DNA of 64,000 nt, taken from Misgurnus anguillicaudatus (taxonomy: Eukaryota; Chordata; Actinopteri; Cypriniformes; Cobitidae). The first letter of the stretch is position 1, and each line of letters starts with the position of its first letter. A program made the position numbers and the translations under genes. The notes under the pieces are model-generated. The model did no database searches, was not told where the DNA came from, and saw nothing but the letters and a program-made list of their open reading frames with translations. This document shows, piece by piece, positions 1 to 12,482 of this stretch. Where the stretch lies: the NCBI RefSeq assembly GCF_027580225.2, contig NC_073348.2, positions 40,304,501-40,368,500 of the forward strand, given 5' to 3'.

Positions 1-89
1 ATTGGACAACATACATTAATGTGAAAGGTAAAACAGAAGAGCACTATCTCCAAAGCTTTCATTTGTATAATATTGTGTTTGCGCTGTTA

Positions 90-93
<4 letters not shown>

Positions 94-153
<60 letters not shown>
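94..153. repeat. (GA)n microsatellite
   Basis: About 60 bases of almost pure GA dinucleotide with one AA interruption. It lies about 1.6 kb upstream of tdgf1. Confidence 0.97.
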
Positions 154-1560
154 TTTAGGTTACATTTGTAGTGAAGTGTAGTTTCTTGTGAGCTACAGCG
201 TTTGAGAGATTTTCAGTTTTACTGACACCTCCTGGGTTTAGAAAATAATTGGCTAATTAAACCGACAAGAAAGTTTGGCCAGAAATAGTGTGAGGTGTCT
301 CCATGTGCTTTTTACACATCTTTAAAGAAGTGAACCAAAAAATTGCCCCCTCTAATTATTTCAGGGTTATATACTGTATACGCACACACAGTATATACAG
401 ACGTGTTGCCTTTCCTTTTAAATGTCAGCCTACAGAAACTGAGATTCACCACAAAACTAATGTGGTTTCATGTATATCAGTAAGAAACAAATAAAGACAT
501 CACCATAACAAATGAGAATTATTTTCCTGAGTGCAATCATACGCACGTGCTCTTCAAAAAGTTAAATTACTTAAAAATAATTTGGATTTGTGTTTCAGAT
601 TAACAAATAAGATGAAATTTCAGATGAATGGAGAATGAAAGAAAACACGGTCCTGAAGTACAACTACAAAAAAATAAGCATACAATACATAAATAAAGCA
701 GAAATGTGATCCTGCACACCTGTCTTAAGTAGCAGAGGTAGCAAAAGCCAAAAATACATGATCAATTTTTCTTTTATTTCAAATGATTGTATCTCTGCCA
801 AATATTGTCCTATCCTAACAAACCATACATCAATGGAAAGTTGTATACGATGATGTATAAATCAATTTCAAAGCATTGACCCATATGACTGGTTTTGTGG
901 TTCAGGGTCACAAATATGAAATACAGTACAGCACTCTTTTTATAATACAGAGCTGATAGTATGTGTGTAGAGATGTGACTTTCTTTAAATATCTTAACCA
1001 AATATTTCAGTTTTCATTTGTGGATCTATTTACATTTCTAGTTACTAAAACTGGCAAACTCCTGTTTCTCATTCAACCCCATGACTTTGTGATGTCTTCT
1101 TTTGCTTACTACTTCTTTTGGTCACTAAGCAACTGTTCATTTTCTAAAAAGTAAAAGCTTTTTGAGCATTCCTGAGTTAAACTCTTGCATTAAATGACAT
1201 TAAAGCTCTTTAAGTAATACTGGAGAGAATAATTTAATCTCAAACCAGTTTGAGACAGAACTGACATCAATGGACTGGAGGCAGGGGTGTAGTTTACAAG
1301 GGGGTGGGGGGAGGTCATCAAAACTTGCACTTACATCCCCTCTCCCAATATTTTTAATAAAAACATATGTACAGTTCAACCTCCCACAATGTGCAAATGT
1401 TTGTGTACAAATGGGACAACTTGTACCCAAAGATGAGCAAAACGTTCTTTAATTGTACACATGTAGAAACTTTTCTGTTAGTTTTAAAGTTTGATTGTAG
1501 TATTTATAACTAGCTGCAGTGTATAAAAACAATAAAATGTCTCTATTTGCATAACTAAGC
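154..1560. other. Intergenic, no gene seen upstream of tdgf1
   Basis: AT-rich sequence with only short open frames in all six frames. I see no splice-bounded exon, RNA gene or clear transposon end. It is the distal upstream flank of tdgf1. Confidence 0.6.
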
Positions 1561-1769
1561 GTGTGTCCGTGCGCGTCTGTGTATTTGTGGGCGGGGTTTA
1601 CAGGTGCTAATTGCGCGTCATGAGGGAGGTTTACGCGTGCGTCTGCTCGGCATCTGTAGATAAATAACAGACAGACAGAGAGGGGCTGGTTTAAATGGTT
1701 TGTCTGTTGTAGTTGTGTGATGGTTAAACTGGTATAGGCTCAGCATTTAGTGATTGGATTATTTGTCAG
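1561..1769 (+). promoter_or_regulatory. tdgf1: Probable tdgf1 promoter / 5-prime flank
   Basis: CpG content rises here compared with the AT-rich flank. A GC box (GGGCGGGG) lies at 1589-1596, an AT-rich GATAAATAA near 1660, and a CAGACAGACAGAG run at 1668-1680. The last contains tandem CAGA Smad-type half sites. The stretch ends at the first exon of tdgf1. That it is the promoter, and that Smads bind it, is inference from position and motif only. Confidence 0.4.
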
Positions 1770-4551
1770 ATGTTGGAAAGCGCAATGACAAACCCATTGT
1801 TCAGGTAAGATGATGACTCTCATTCATTCATAATATGTCTCATGTGTTTGTCTGAGGTTTAACTTAATGTGTCTCTCTTTCTCTCTCTCTCTCAGGGTTT
1901 TTCTCTCTGCTGTGCTCGTGTATCAGGCTCTTTCCACTGAATCAGGTACATATTCGGAATCATTTACACTGTTATATCCGTTTATATGTGCGCATGTTTC
2001 TAACACAAACTCGTGTTTGTCTGCAGGTTGTGATGGATCTGAATGCGGCAAAAATGCGCTTTCGGAAAAGCCAAAGAACGCGGAGTTTCTGAAGAAGTTT
2101 AATGAAATGAACATGCACACGCAGACGCCGCAACGCGCGCATCGCAACGCGCAGGCCGCGTTACCTTTTCTTGGACTCACTGGAGGTGAACAAATAAACC
2201 CATACAAACTGTTAAAATGACCATACTATACAATCTATACAACACTTACATGTTTCAATTTTATTAATTTCGGTGTTAATTTGCAAACCACTGTGAACAA
2301 CACTTAACAGCATTTATTATTGATCATCAGATGTTTATTGAAGCACCAACAACATCATTCACAGACTTATTCAAAGCCTATTTCTCATAATAAATGTATA
2401 AGTGTTGAGTTTAATGGACAGGGTTCCCATTCAAATTCCCTGACTAAAAAGTTGAATTTCCATATGGCCAGGATACCATGAGCCTGGATAATGTAGTGTA
2501 CACTGTGAGTTTATAAAAATGTAGCTTAACTGTGTGAACAGTGCCAATAAACAGCTGTTTAAATTGTAGTCAGCGAAGGCTTGGATTCGGAAATGGTTTT
2601 CCTTACGTCACAAAGTTAACAAGCAATTACATTTTGATAAATGGAAACTAAAATTTAAAGCAACAAACAAAAATCCCTGATATTCTATGAAAAAAATATA
2701 AAATTTCCCTAACTTTCAATGTCTGGAAAAGCCCATTTACCATTCCATGATATTCCATGACCTGTGGGAACCGTAAATGGATTTCTCTGTTAAAGATGAG
2801 AATTCCTGTGCTGTCAGGCGTATCGGTCTGCACACTGTCAGTGTTGTGTTTAAAAGCAGATGTTACTCCAGCTCAGTCATAAATTCAGTGCATCTCCTTG
2901 AACATCTCTGTTTTTACTCTTTCTGATTTCAGTTGCTAAACAAAGTCGTACCTGCTGTAAAAACGGAGGGACTTGTATTCTGGGAAGTTTCTGCGCCTGT
3001 CCGAAACACTTCACGGGCCGAAGCTGTGAATATGACGAGAGAGCCAGGTAACACTGTGATTCATGAAGTTATTTAGGATTATATACACACTCGCATGCTT
3101 TAACATGACCGTGTTTGTTTGTTTTTTAGGGACTGTGGGATTATTCCACACGGTGAGTGGGTACAGAAGGGATGTTCGTACTGCCGGTGTGGTTATGGAC
3201 TTCTGCATTGTTTTCCTCATGTCTTCAACAATGACTGCGGTAAGTTCCCAACCGATGCTTGTTTTGGTCAATTACAGTAAGGGAATTGATAAATGCATGT
3301 GTTTTATATCAGTTTATTCATTTGCACTATAGGGTGCATGTTTCCCAGACAGGGTTTGGATTAAGACATGACTAGGCCTTAGTTTAAGACATTTAAGGTT
3401 TTATTTACCCATGTACATCTTAAGACAAAACAATGGCAATGATATTTAGATTTATAAGACAGATCAAACATGCATTTTAGTCTGGGTTTTCCTCCTGTAT
3501 TGATTTGTAAAAATATGCTGTAGTTTGCCAGTAACTTACTGTAGATTTAGTTATTAACTGGCAACAGTTGTTTTGAAGTTAAATTACTGTTTGCCAAAAT
3601 TTCTGGTTCCCAGAATGCTTTGCATGGTTTTATTTTATACTTTTTTACTGTAAAGCTAAAGACTTGTTAATGTTAAATGCTGATTTAACTTTGAACAAAC
3701 TGTTGCCAGTAAATGACAAATCTACAGTAATTACTGACAAGCTGCTTGCATAACTACAGCAATTTTTTACAAGGTGCCAGTGATACTGTAATTTTAAAAT
3801 AATACAGTAACCAACACCGTGTAAAGTTTCTGTAGAAATTACAGTATTTTTACAAGTTACAACAACTCATCACTAGTCAAGATAAAAACTTAAGTTCACT
3901 GTAAAAAATTTGCTGTAATTATGCAGCTGGCTGCCAGTAACTTACTGTAGATTTTACATTTATGTATTTACCGGCAACAGTTTGTTCAAAGTTAAATGAA
4001 CTTTAAACATTTTCAGTCTTTATCTTCTACAGTAAGTTACTGGCAGCCAGCTGCATAATTACAGCTAATTTTTTACACTGAACTTAGGTTTTTATCTTGA
4101 CTAGTGATGAGTTGTTGAATTAGCTTGCCTTATTTTAACTTTAAGTTACTGCAACCCCTCACAAGTTAAGAGAAAAAAAGTTGAAATGGCTTGTAAATCC
4201 AAGTTAATTTAAAGCAATCAGGAATTTGTTTTCCATTTTGTTTAATGGGATGTGTTGATAACATGATACCAGACACATCATTAAAGCTGGACTAACTGGT
4301 TTGGAGTTAAAGAAGTTCTCACCTCAGACATCATTTCCATAATGGGTCTACCTGCCAAACCCCCACCAAACTAATCCCCAAAAGTGTTTTACTGTATGTT
4401 TGAAAAAGTGTGTTTGTGTGTATATTAATGTTTTCATTTTCTTTTTTTAGATGACTCTGAGGAGGTTCGGTGGTATCGTTCAGATGGTCTCAGATTGTTG
4501 TCCTCTCTGTGTGTTGTGTGTTCGGCTTTGATTTTACCCTTTCTATTGTAA
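1770..4551 (+). CDS. tdgf1: EGF-CFC family Nodal co-receptor (one-eyed pinhead / cripto), six exons
   Basis: Coding exons: 1770-1804, 1896-1945, 2027-2185, 2933-3047, 3130-3239 and 4451-4551. All have GT-AG borders and join in phase to 189 aa, about the length known for fish one-eyed pinhead. The N-terminus is a short hydrophobic signal peptide ([17 protein letters not shown]). Exon 4 encodes the EGF-like domain (residues about 82-119), with the CKNGGTC motif whose Thr is the O-fucosylation position in this family. Exon 5 encodes the CFC domain, with six cysteines and an HxxW (HGEW) motif; the His and Trp contact the type I receptor ALK4 in mammals. Exon 6 ends in a hydrophobic tail ([13 protein letters not shown]) typical of a GPI-anchor signal. 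Family role: GPI-linked co-receptor letting Nodal signal through Activin receptors in mesendoderm and left-right patterning. The first ATG (1770) was chosen, but the in-frame ATG at 1785 is also possible. Confidence 0.95.
3503..3845. repeat. Copy of the TTACTGTAGAT / GGCAACAG foldback element in tdgf1 intron 5
   Basis: Contains the TGCCAGTAACTTACTGTAGAT and GGCAACAGT motifs seen in the palindromes at 3858-4118, 6144-6480 and 33619-33795. It also has a complementary CTACAGCAATTTTTTACA on the right. The copy is diverged, so its ends are approximate. Confidence 0.6.
3858..4118. repeat. Foldback element, two palindromic families nested, in tdgf1 intron 5
   Basis: The outer arms read ACAACTCATCACTAGTCAAG on the left and its reverse complement on the right. 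The inner arms begin CACTGTAAAAAA and end TTTTTTACACTG. Together they make a near-perfect 260-bp inverted repeat around position about 3988. It is a nonautonomous foldback element without coding capacity. Confidence 0.85.
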
Positions 4552-5940
4552 ACGGTGAACTGTGTGAATCGTTTTCTTAACCAGCTTTTGTATGAACCGT
4601 GAAAGACTTTTATTTGAAATGTTTTTGTGGTTGTTTAGGGCATTTATTGGTGGCACTGAAATGCATTTTGCTTCCAGTGGAAGTTTTCCTATAGCTGTGT
4701 TTAAAAGCAACTGTTTCGTGAAGGAATATTGTATATAGGATTTATATAGAAAATATATTGTGTTTGTGTCAGTGCTGAGCCGGCCATAAAGATTTTTGTT
4801 ATTTTCTATGTCTCTGTATACATTTATTTTACCATAGAGTGCAATTTCCACCTAGTTTATCATCATACATGTACTTGACAGCAAGTGAGAGTTGTCTTTT
4901 ATTTTGGTAACGTCCTCATTTGTTCTCTAAACTTTCGTTTGCTGTTCTTGTCAATGGAGAGAAAGTCTGATAACGCCCAGATATCTCTGATTGTTGACCT
5001 TTCGGCTATTTTCTCTTATCTTATATAAACAAGTAATCGGCCAATCAATCTCACCGCAGCAGCGACTATCTTGACCTTCTAGAGTTGAGTGCAGATTTTG
5101 ATGAATTTGAATGAATTTGTCTCATCCAATTAAAACTCACATCAATAACTACATTGACTGACTGTTTACTGACTTTCAATTAGGTGGTTTATCACGGGTG
5201 GTGGGAAAAATAAATTTGTTGGGAGAATATGAATCGCTGTAAATGATTTTCCCATAACTTCTCTCAAAGATAAAAGTGCCAAATTGATTTTAAGTTTTAA
5301 CTTCACAGATCATTTTGGGGAGATAAAGAAATCTCAATTCTTAAAGGCTTCATGTGAAACGGTAAAGGATTGTTGCTTTAAAGCATGAAAATGATAAGTG
5401 TGGAATATTATAAACTCCCTAATTTTCCGAGCGAGTTCATTTATCAAGTTGATTTCTAGTAATTGTGAAATCTCTGATATGATCTCATGTAGCTAAATGT
5501 GGAAAGACATTAAAGTAGCAGACAGCAGAAGTCATTTTCATGCGATTACTCTTGAATTTCTCTTCCTGTTAGCTCTCAGAAACAGGCTGAACAAATACAA
5601 GCACTTGCCACTCTTTTGACATTGAAATGATGCTCTTCTCTTTGGTATTAATAGGTGGGTGGGGTCTGGGTTCGAACCATCACCCTCCACACCATTGTTA
5701 ATTGTGATAATGGCTTTAAACTGAATGCACAATGTGCCGTTACATGAAAAAGAGTTGGTCAAAGAGATGCTTATGTGCCCGTCTCATGTGTTAAATGACT
5801 AGGATATGACCCAGCCTGCTATTCAAGTATTAGAAACATTACATTAAGCTTCCCAACCACTTTGTTGAACCTGTTTTATTTGAAATGTTGTGTGTATTGC
5901 GTGTGTTAAGTAATGTTAATCTTTAAATACGTGTTTGTAT
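4552..5940. other. tdgf1 3-prime UTR and downstream flank
   Basis: The first few hundred bases after the stop are likely 3-prime UTR. ATTAAA and AATAAA strings occur near 5,138 and 5,208, but neither is clearly the used polyadenylation signal. The rest is AT-rich with no supportable exon. Confidence 0.45.
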
Positions 5941-6140
5941 GCAGAGGTGGACAGTACTTTAGGTATTTTAAATAAAACATTTTCAAGCATCTGTACTTTA
6001 TCAGTGTTTGTTTTGGAAAAAAGTGTACTTCAGTACATTATAAAGCATTGAATCAGTTTATTCCTTTCATATTACATATTAACATTTATTTTATACCTAA
6101 TTACATTAAAATTGTATGCTTTCATACTTTAAAGTATTAC
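5941..6140. repeat. Degenerate fish interspersed repeat (AGAGGTGGACAGTAC start)
   Basis: The opening AGAGGTGGACAGTA and the following acetyl-like TACTTCAGTACA text match a widespread fish interspersed repeat in style. Only one end is recognisable. Confidence 0.35.
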
Positions 6141-6143
6141 TGT

Positions 6144-6480
6144 AATGTTTTGCTGTAGTTATACAGTTGTTTGCCAGTAACTTACTGTAGATTTAAATTT
6201 ATTAAAATTAAATTCATGATTTACTGGCAACAGTTTGTTCAAAGTTGACTGAACATTAAACATGAACAAGTCTTTATCGTTACAGTATAAAACTATACAA
6301 TAACAGCATCTTGCAAAGCATTCTGGGAACCAGAAATCCTTATCAACCATTTTTTGGTTTTCAGAATCCTTTGCATGAGGCTGTTATTTTATAGTTTAAT
6401 TCTGTAAAGATAAAGACTTATTCATGTTTAATATTCATTTATCTTTTAACAAACATTGCCTGTAAATAACATCAATTGAA
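6144..6480. repeat. Foldback element of the TTACTGTAGAT family
   Basis: The left part repeats TGCCAGTAACTTACTGTAGAT. A strong palindrome centred near 6,347 pairs CATTCTGGGAACCAGAAA with TTTTGGTTTTCAGAATCC, and flanking AAGTCTTTATC with GATAAAGACTT. Confidence 0.75.
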
Positions 6481-6617
6481 ATATTGCATTTATACGATGT
6501 AGTGGAGAGAAAAATATTATGCTTTGGAATGTATGTTTTCCAAAGAAAAACACATTAAATTTAATCTTTTACATTAAATTTTATTTAATTTTGCAGTTTT
6601 AATTTAAATCTAAACCT

Positions 6618-6880
6618 TAAAGGGATATTTCACCCAAAAAAATTCTCAACCTCATGTTGTTCTTATAACATTTTTTATTTTGATGAACACAAAAGAAGAT
6701 ATTTTGGGAAGCACACAGCTGATTGTAACCATTGACTTCCATAGTAGGAAAACAAATAAAATGGAAGTATTGTGATAAATGATGATGAAGATATTTTGAT
6801 AATGATGGTCAGTACACCCATTGACTTCCATAGTGGAAAACAAATATTATTTATCATAATTTATCACAATACCAAGAGTT
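6618..6880. mobile_element. Relic of the TTAAAGGGATA nonautonomous DNA transposon family
   Basis: Begins CCTTAAAGGGATATTTCACCC, the terminal signature of a very abundant cyprinid element with a TTAA-type border. An internal unit (GTACACCC)ATTGACTTCCATAGT is partly duplicated. Only the left end is clear. Confidence 0.55.
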
Positions 6881-7034
6881 TTAAAATCCTGCATTAAGTT
6901 GATCTGTCCTGAATCTATAATCTCAAATATTTGTAAATTTTTGTATAAATATTAAAACACAAATTGTTGTCTCTTTAGAATGAAGTTAGTTGCTAATAAT
7001 GTGCATCCTAATATTCAGGCCTTAATGTAAATAA

Positions 7035-7117
7035 AAAACGCACAGCTGATCCCGACCACCGGCTGAACCCGTCTAATCTCCTTATCCGTTTACATACATT
7101 TATATATATAAGATATA

Positions 7118-7153
<36 letters not shown>

Positions 7154-7422
7154 TCCAAGGGTTTTTTTCCTCCTAGGACTTTTCCCACTGGGTTTTTCTC
7201 CTAGGGTTTTTTTCCACCAGCCGACTTTGGCTTAACCTAGCTCTTCTATACGTTACATACGTGTACATACATACTTGTTCAGTTTAATCTCAGCCGCTGT
7301 ATTTTGCTACTTATGTTGTCTATGGATTTTTCTGTGTTTCCCCTGCTTCTTTTAATGTAAAGCTCCTTTGAAACATTTACTAATTGTGAAAAGCGCTATA
7401 TAAATAAAATTGAATTGAATCT
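7035..7422 (+). mobile_element. 3-prime tail of a LINE-2-like non-LTR retrotransposon
   Basis: Ends in GTGAAAAGCGCTATATAAAT followed by repeats of the type AATTGAATTGAAT, the characteristic end of fish L2 elements. The upstream part has CTCCTAGG-rich 3-prime UTR text and an embedded (AT)n run at about 7,110-7,150. No reverse transcriptase remains, so it is a 5-prime truncated copy. Confidence 0.7.
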
Positions 7423-7619
7423 TTTGTGAAAGACTAACCAAAATGTATATATATTTTTACTTTATATTTATGTACAAATATTTGACCATTGACTGCTTGG
7501 CCCATCATGATTTATTTTCATTCAAACAATACTATATAACTAAGACAAAAGTTACAATCAGCAGAAGTTTGTATATATTGATGTGCTCTTAAACTTTATC
7601 AACCCCAAACGTGTCTTTA

Positions 7620-8120
7620 GTCTTTCTTTAAAGTTGCATTGATCTCCTTAAATGAAGCTGCTTCTTTATCTTCTGACCTCACCAGATTAATTCAGTAGTG
7701 ACCAATCTGGCCACATAGAGATACTGGGTTTCTGTCCTTTGTGATTCAGGAAGTCCCACATTTTCCAGAGTCAGTACATTCAGACGTTTGGAAAAGCAGC
7801 TTAATGGGTGTATTTGAATAGAAAAGTGATTTGCTCTATAATATGAGCTCTTGTCCTGCTGAGAGATCTTCTTTCTTCATCTCACGCCCCACTGACACAA
7901 TGTAATGCCTTCAATGACAGCGTTCTACATGCACAACCGCCGTCAATTCCTTTGATGGAAACTTGGCATGCCGGTTTAATTGGGCTGAAGAAACTCCACA
8001 GGAATTTCCCCACTGAAAGTATCCATGTATGAGATTGCGTTTAGGAATTCTTATGGGATGCGGGGTAATTGAATGTGAAATTTTATAGCAATTGCAGGTA
8101 AACCTTTAGAAGATTACATC
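7620..8120. promoter_or_regulatory. Complex non-repetitive stretch, candidate conserved noncoding element
   Basis: Unlike its surroundings, this half kilobase has balanced composition and no palindrome, simple repeat or open frame. It contains a TCF/LEF-like CCTTTGATGG near 7,950 and homeodomain-type TTAATTGGG near 7,976. The enhancer role is inference only. Confidence 0.25.
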
Positions 8121-8548
8121 ACTGAAAGTGAAACTATGATGTTTTTATAAACTTTTTTTTATAAACTAAAAAGGTTAAATCAGAAGAAAATAAAGACCTC
8201 CCTGCTTCAGATAAGATAAATCTTAATCATCTCAGGTGTCTCCTCTGAACTGTATGAGATTTCAACGTTTGTGCCAAGATACCAAACTCTAAGATTTCAA
8301 TATGAACTCAAACATTTCTCATTTTAAATCGCTCTAATTTATACCATTGTCAAATCCATGAATCTGATCTTTAAAAAAAAACAACAATAAAAATATTCAG
8401 CGTTATTTCTCTATCCTATTTATCAGTGCTCTCAGTCCTCATACTGACACCTGTTGTTGGTGTGGATGAAGCATTGCGCTAAAGTTTTTGTTAATTCCAG
8501 CAATTTTCTATCAAGATAAATATTAAGTATTCTTGAAAGTACTAAATT

Positions 8549-8868
8549 GGGCTGCATAACAATTAATCGCAACAAGTCGTTAGCAGAATAAAGGTTTTGT
8601 TTGCATCATATATACAGTATGTTTGTGTATTGTGTATAATAATTATGCCCACACATAAATACACACACATGCATGTATAATTGTAAGAAAAATATATATT
8701 TTTATATTATTTTTAAAATGTAGTGCTGGGCAAAGATTAATCACGATTAATCGCATACAAAATAAAAGTGTTTTTTTTGCATAATATTGAGTGTGTGCTG
8801 TGTGTAATTATTATTTATATATAAATATACACATTCATTTATGTATTTAAGAAACATTAACATGTGTT

Positions 8869-8918
<50 letters not shown>

Positions 8919-9292
8919 ATATGATATATGTATGATATATGATATATAGATTTAAAACAATTATATACACATGAAAAATTATAAAAGGAATATATGTATT
9001 TGTGTGTGGTTAAATATACAGGACATAATAATTATACACAGTACACACACATATATTATGCAAAAAAATCACTTTTATTTTGTATGCGATTCTTTTATTT
9101 TGTATGCGATTAATTGCGATTAATCTTCGTCCAGCACTAATAAAATTGTTTATATATATTTCTTATATACATGCATGTGTGTGTTTACTGTATATAAACA
9201 TAATTATTATACACAGTACATACACATATATGATGTAAACTAAATCTTTTATTTTGCTAACGATTAGTTGCGATTAATCGTTATGCAGCCCT
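8549..9292. mobile_element. Foldback transposon with a second foldback transposon nested inside
   Basis: The outer element starts GGGCTGCATAACAATTAATC and ends with its complement (GATTAATCGTTATGCAGCCC). It is flanked by the direct repeat TACTAAA (8540-8546 and 9294-9300). The arms are imperfect inverted repeats of TTAATCG-rich and microsatellite text. The inner element occupies 8721-9139. There are no coding frames, and the transposition source is presumably hAT-like. Confidence 0.8.
8721..9139. mobile_element. Inner TAGTGCTGGG foldback element
   Basis: Terminal TAGTGCTGGGCAAAGATTAA pairs with the right end ATTAATCTTCGTCCAGCACTA. Subterminal TTAATCGCATACAAAATAAA pairs with its complement. 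The centre is a long (TA)n run (about 8,875-8,915). Part of the right arm (TTTTATTTTGTATGCGATT) is duplicated in tandem. Confidence 0.85.
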
Positions 9293-10439
9293 ATACTAAA
9301 ACTACAGTATACTTAAATACCAGCAATTTGTTAAATTAAAAAAGTAAAAATTATACACTACCAATACACTAATTAAAAGTATACTTCTACTTCAGGAGTA
9401 CTTCAGTGCTTGCATTGATTTTTAGTGTGTTGAAATAAATGGTGTCTCAAAATAGCAAAGTTAAATACACTTAAATGTTGTTTAGATTATTAAAAGATTA
9501 TTAAATACAATTTTTAAAAAATAAGTGCATGAAAAAAGTAGTGTAAAAAAAGTGTATTTTTTCGCATTTATCACCCATGATAAATTTTTTTAACAACCAA
9601 AAATCTCCAAAAATCATTGTTTGAAATAAAGGCACTTTCATGTGATTTTTGTTATTAGGTCTCTCTGTTTTTTTATTGTATAGTATTGCAGTTATCTCTT
9701 TTTCTCTTCTCCGTCCCTGTGAAAAGCTCATGTGACAGTGGCAAATGTCTCTGCTGTATGGCAGTAAACAGAGTTAGAGAGAGTAAACAGAGTAAAGGGC
9801 CGTCGGGAGCCAGGAGTGAAACTCTGGAGATATTCAGTGGATCTCAGTAATGGAGGAAAGTGGTGAGTTAGCAGTAAAGTGCTGTCTAACTTACACTCAC
9901 ACAACAGACAACAGCTATACATCACATGAGCGGGGGACATATTTACCCTTAACTACAGAAGAGAAGAGAAGAGGGGGAGGCGCTGATACTGTCATTACTT
10001 ACAGAAACACAGACCTCTTCTCTGTTCTTCTGCACGCCTGAAAAGATACATGAGAAAAAAGAACGACGACCTTCTCTTATTTTATCATCTCTCTCTCTCT
10101 TTGTCCTATCATCTTTACTTCTTTGTTCTCAGTTCTGTTGTTTTTCATCTCTTCACTATCTCTGTGTGAAAGACTCTTTTTGCTGTGACTATATTTAAAC
10201 TCTTCCTCTCCTTCAGAGGTTTCTGCTCTTATCTGGAGGTGATATGGTAAGAAGCCGGTCTGGAAGAAACTCTGGGAGGATTGTGGCCAAAAATGGGATG
10301 CAGGATTGTTCTGACAGCGGGGAAGAAACAAAAATAGTATAATAACTAAAAACAACTATAATCATGTGTAGCATAAGAAAGCAAAATAAAATCAATTATA
10401 AACTTTTAAAAGGTACTGTATACAGTATATAGGTACTGT

Positions 10440-11280
10440 AACACATATTTTATGTTACTTTAACTTAAAAAAAACTAAGTCAAACAATTTCAACTTGATT
10501 TTATTAAGTTATGTCAACTTTTCTCAAGCCAAAACTTAAAATAGTAGGTTTAATTGACTTGCAAAACCAAGTTGTTTTAACTTCATGTAGAAGAAAATGC
10601 TTCCCTTATCTGCTGTTGTTGATGTCAAAGTGTCTATACATTTACATTTGACAAAGGTTTAAATCGAAAGTGATTACAATGAAGAAACATTGCAAGCAAT
10701 AAAATTTATACAAATAAACAATATTTGACTCAAATATATCTGTCAAATATATGATTCACATAAAATTGATTCAACAAAAAAAGCAAATAATTTTTTACAT
10801 TGCACAGACAGATTTTGTGCAGCCTGATTTTACAAGAATTTGTACGTATTTTACGTAAGGAATACTTGACGACGGGCCGTTGAATTATAAGAAAATAATG
10901 CACACCCAAGGTGGTATGCGGCACGACGCAAAGCAGAGTCAATTAATCCTCTTCCCACAAACATTGCTCTGGTGCCTATTTTTAAGACATTTAAAAGGTT
11001 AGGTGTGCGGTTTACAGAAAAATAATCAACACCCATGGAACATTTCTCAGCCAATCAGAATACAGCATTCAACAGCCCTGTGTAAAAGTATAAAAATTGG
11101 CTAATTTGTATCAATTAATGTGAACTGATTCGTACAAAATCGTATGATTATATCATAAAAAAATTATAAAAACAACTTGGTTTTGCAAGTCAATTCAACC
11201 TACTATTTTAAGTTTTGACCTGTGTTAAGCTGACATTACTTATAAAAACAAGTTGAAATTGTTTAACTTAATTTTTTACA
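10440..11280. repeat. Inverted repeat pair with unrelated repeat between the arms
   Basis: The left arm (about 10,465-10,585) and right arm (about 11,160-11,270) are reverse complements. Both carry the AACAAGTTGAAATTG / TTGCAAAACCAAGTTG motifs, which also occur at 30,865-31,025. The interior (about 10,855-11,080) is other repeat-like text. Confidence 0.65.
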
Positions 11281-11658
11281 GGTGCAGTGTGTAATTTTAA
11301 GAAGGATCTCTTGACAGAAATGCAAAATAATATACAAAACTATTTTATCAGGGGTGTATAAAGACCTTTTTATAATGAACCCTTATGTTTTTACTACCTT
11401 AGAATGAGACGTTTTTATCTACATACACAGAGGGTCCCCTTACGTGGAAGTCGCCATTTTGTGCCGCCATTTTTCTACAGAAGCCCTTAACGGACAAACT
11501 TTTTTACTAAGTTGTCTCCGACGATGACATGTTGTTCTGGTGGCGGCTACAGTAGCTTCTTTATGCATTTCAAAAGCAAGGGGGGAGCAGTGGACTAAGC
11601 TGTTGGTTGCAATTCTCAACCTCACCACTAGATGCTGCTAAAATTTACACACTGCACC
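11281..11658. mobile_element. Nonautonomous DNA transposon, TIR GGTGCAGTGTGTAA
   Basis: The terminal inverted repeats are GGTGCAGTGTGTAATTTTA and TAAAATTTACACACTGCACC. It is 378 bp with no coding capacity, and I see no clear target duplication. A shorter relative with the same GGTGC...GCACC ends lies at 47,940-48,107. Confidence 0.8.
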
Positions 11659-12208
11659 TTTAAGTTACAGTTAGAAAGAAAAATATGTTGATTAGACAAA
11701 AATGTAGCCTTTTTTACAGTACAATAACCCAAATGTCACAGGGGCGAAAGCAAAACGTACGTATAAGCTACCTCGTAAAATACGTACAAATTGCCTTGAG
11801 ATATGGTGTTGATTTTGTGACAGGACTTCTGCACACAAAAATAAATGATCAGATTGGATCAGAGCTATGTTGTATGGTTAATACAGTTTAATGGACTCTA
11901 TGCACGCTTAACTTTTGCTGTTCAGTTTCCAGTACGGGAGCGCTAAAGAATCACTAAAGTTTACTCGTTGTTTGCTGGATTTACCCAAAGTTACAATCTC
12001 TGATGTGTGAAGAATAGTCCAGATGTGCAAACTCGAGAAAGGTTTTATCTCTGTCATCATTAAGATGTGTTCAGCTAAACTGTACTAGCAGGGCTTACGT
12101 TGTGCTGTTTTTTTTAAGTTTTGTCCAGCAGCAGGATAATCACGCTAGTAAAAATGTTTGTCATTAATGTCTTTGTAATGTTGTCTTAAAGTGTCAGATA
12201 AAATAAGA

Positions 12209-12482
12209 CAGTGGTTCTCAAACTGGGGTCCGGGGCCCCCAGGGGGGCCGCGAGATGGTGTCAGGCGGGCCCCAGTTTTATGACATTTTTATAAAATACA
12301 CTAATTTATCATGAATTCTGTGAAAAAATAAGGCAGCACTACTTTGTATAATTTAATGTTTTGTTTAATTAAAATGTGATGTTTTAGAACTGTTTTTTTG
12401 TCATAAATTTTCTTTGGGGGGCCGCGAAGGAATGCACCGTACACAAAGGGGGCCGTACGCTGAAAAAGTTTGAGAACCACTG
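12209..12482. mobile_element. hAT-type nonautonomous element, 274 bp, intact target duplication
   Basis: The TIRs are CAGTGGTTCTCAAACT and AGTTTGAGAACCACTG. It is flanked by a perfect 8-bp duplication AAATAAGA at 12201-12208 and 12483-12490. The 8-bp duplication and CAGTGGTTCTCAA end are standard for hAT (Charlie-like) elements. The interior is GC-rich near both ends and has no transposase. Confidence 0.92.

Noticed and set aside
1867..2220. Single 117-aa frame at the tdgf1 locus
   Set aside because: It merges exons 2 and 3 with the retained intron between them. Splice sites and family match show the two are separate exons.
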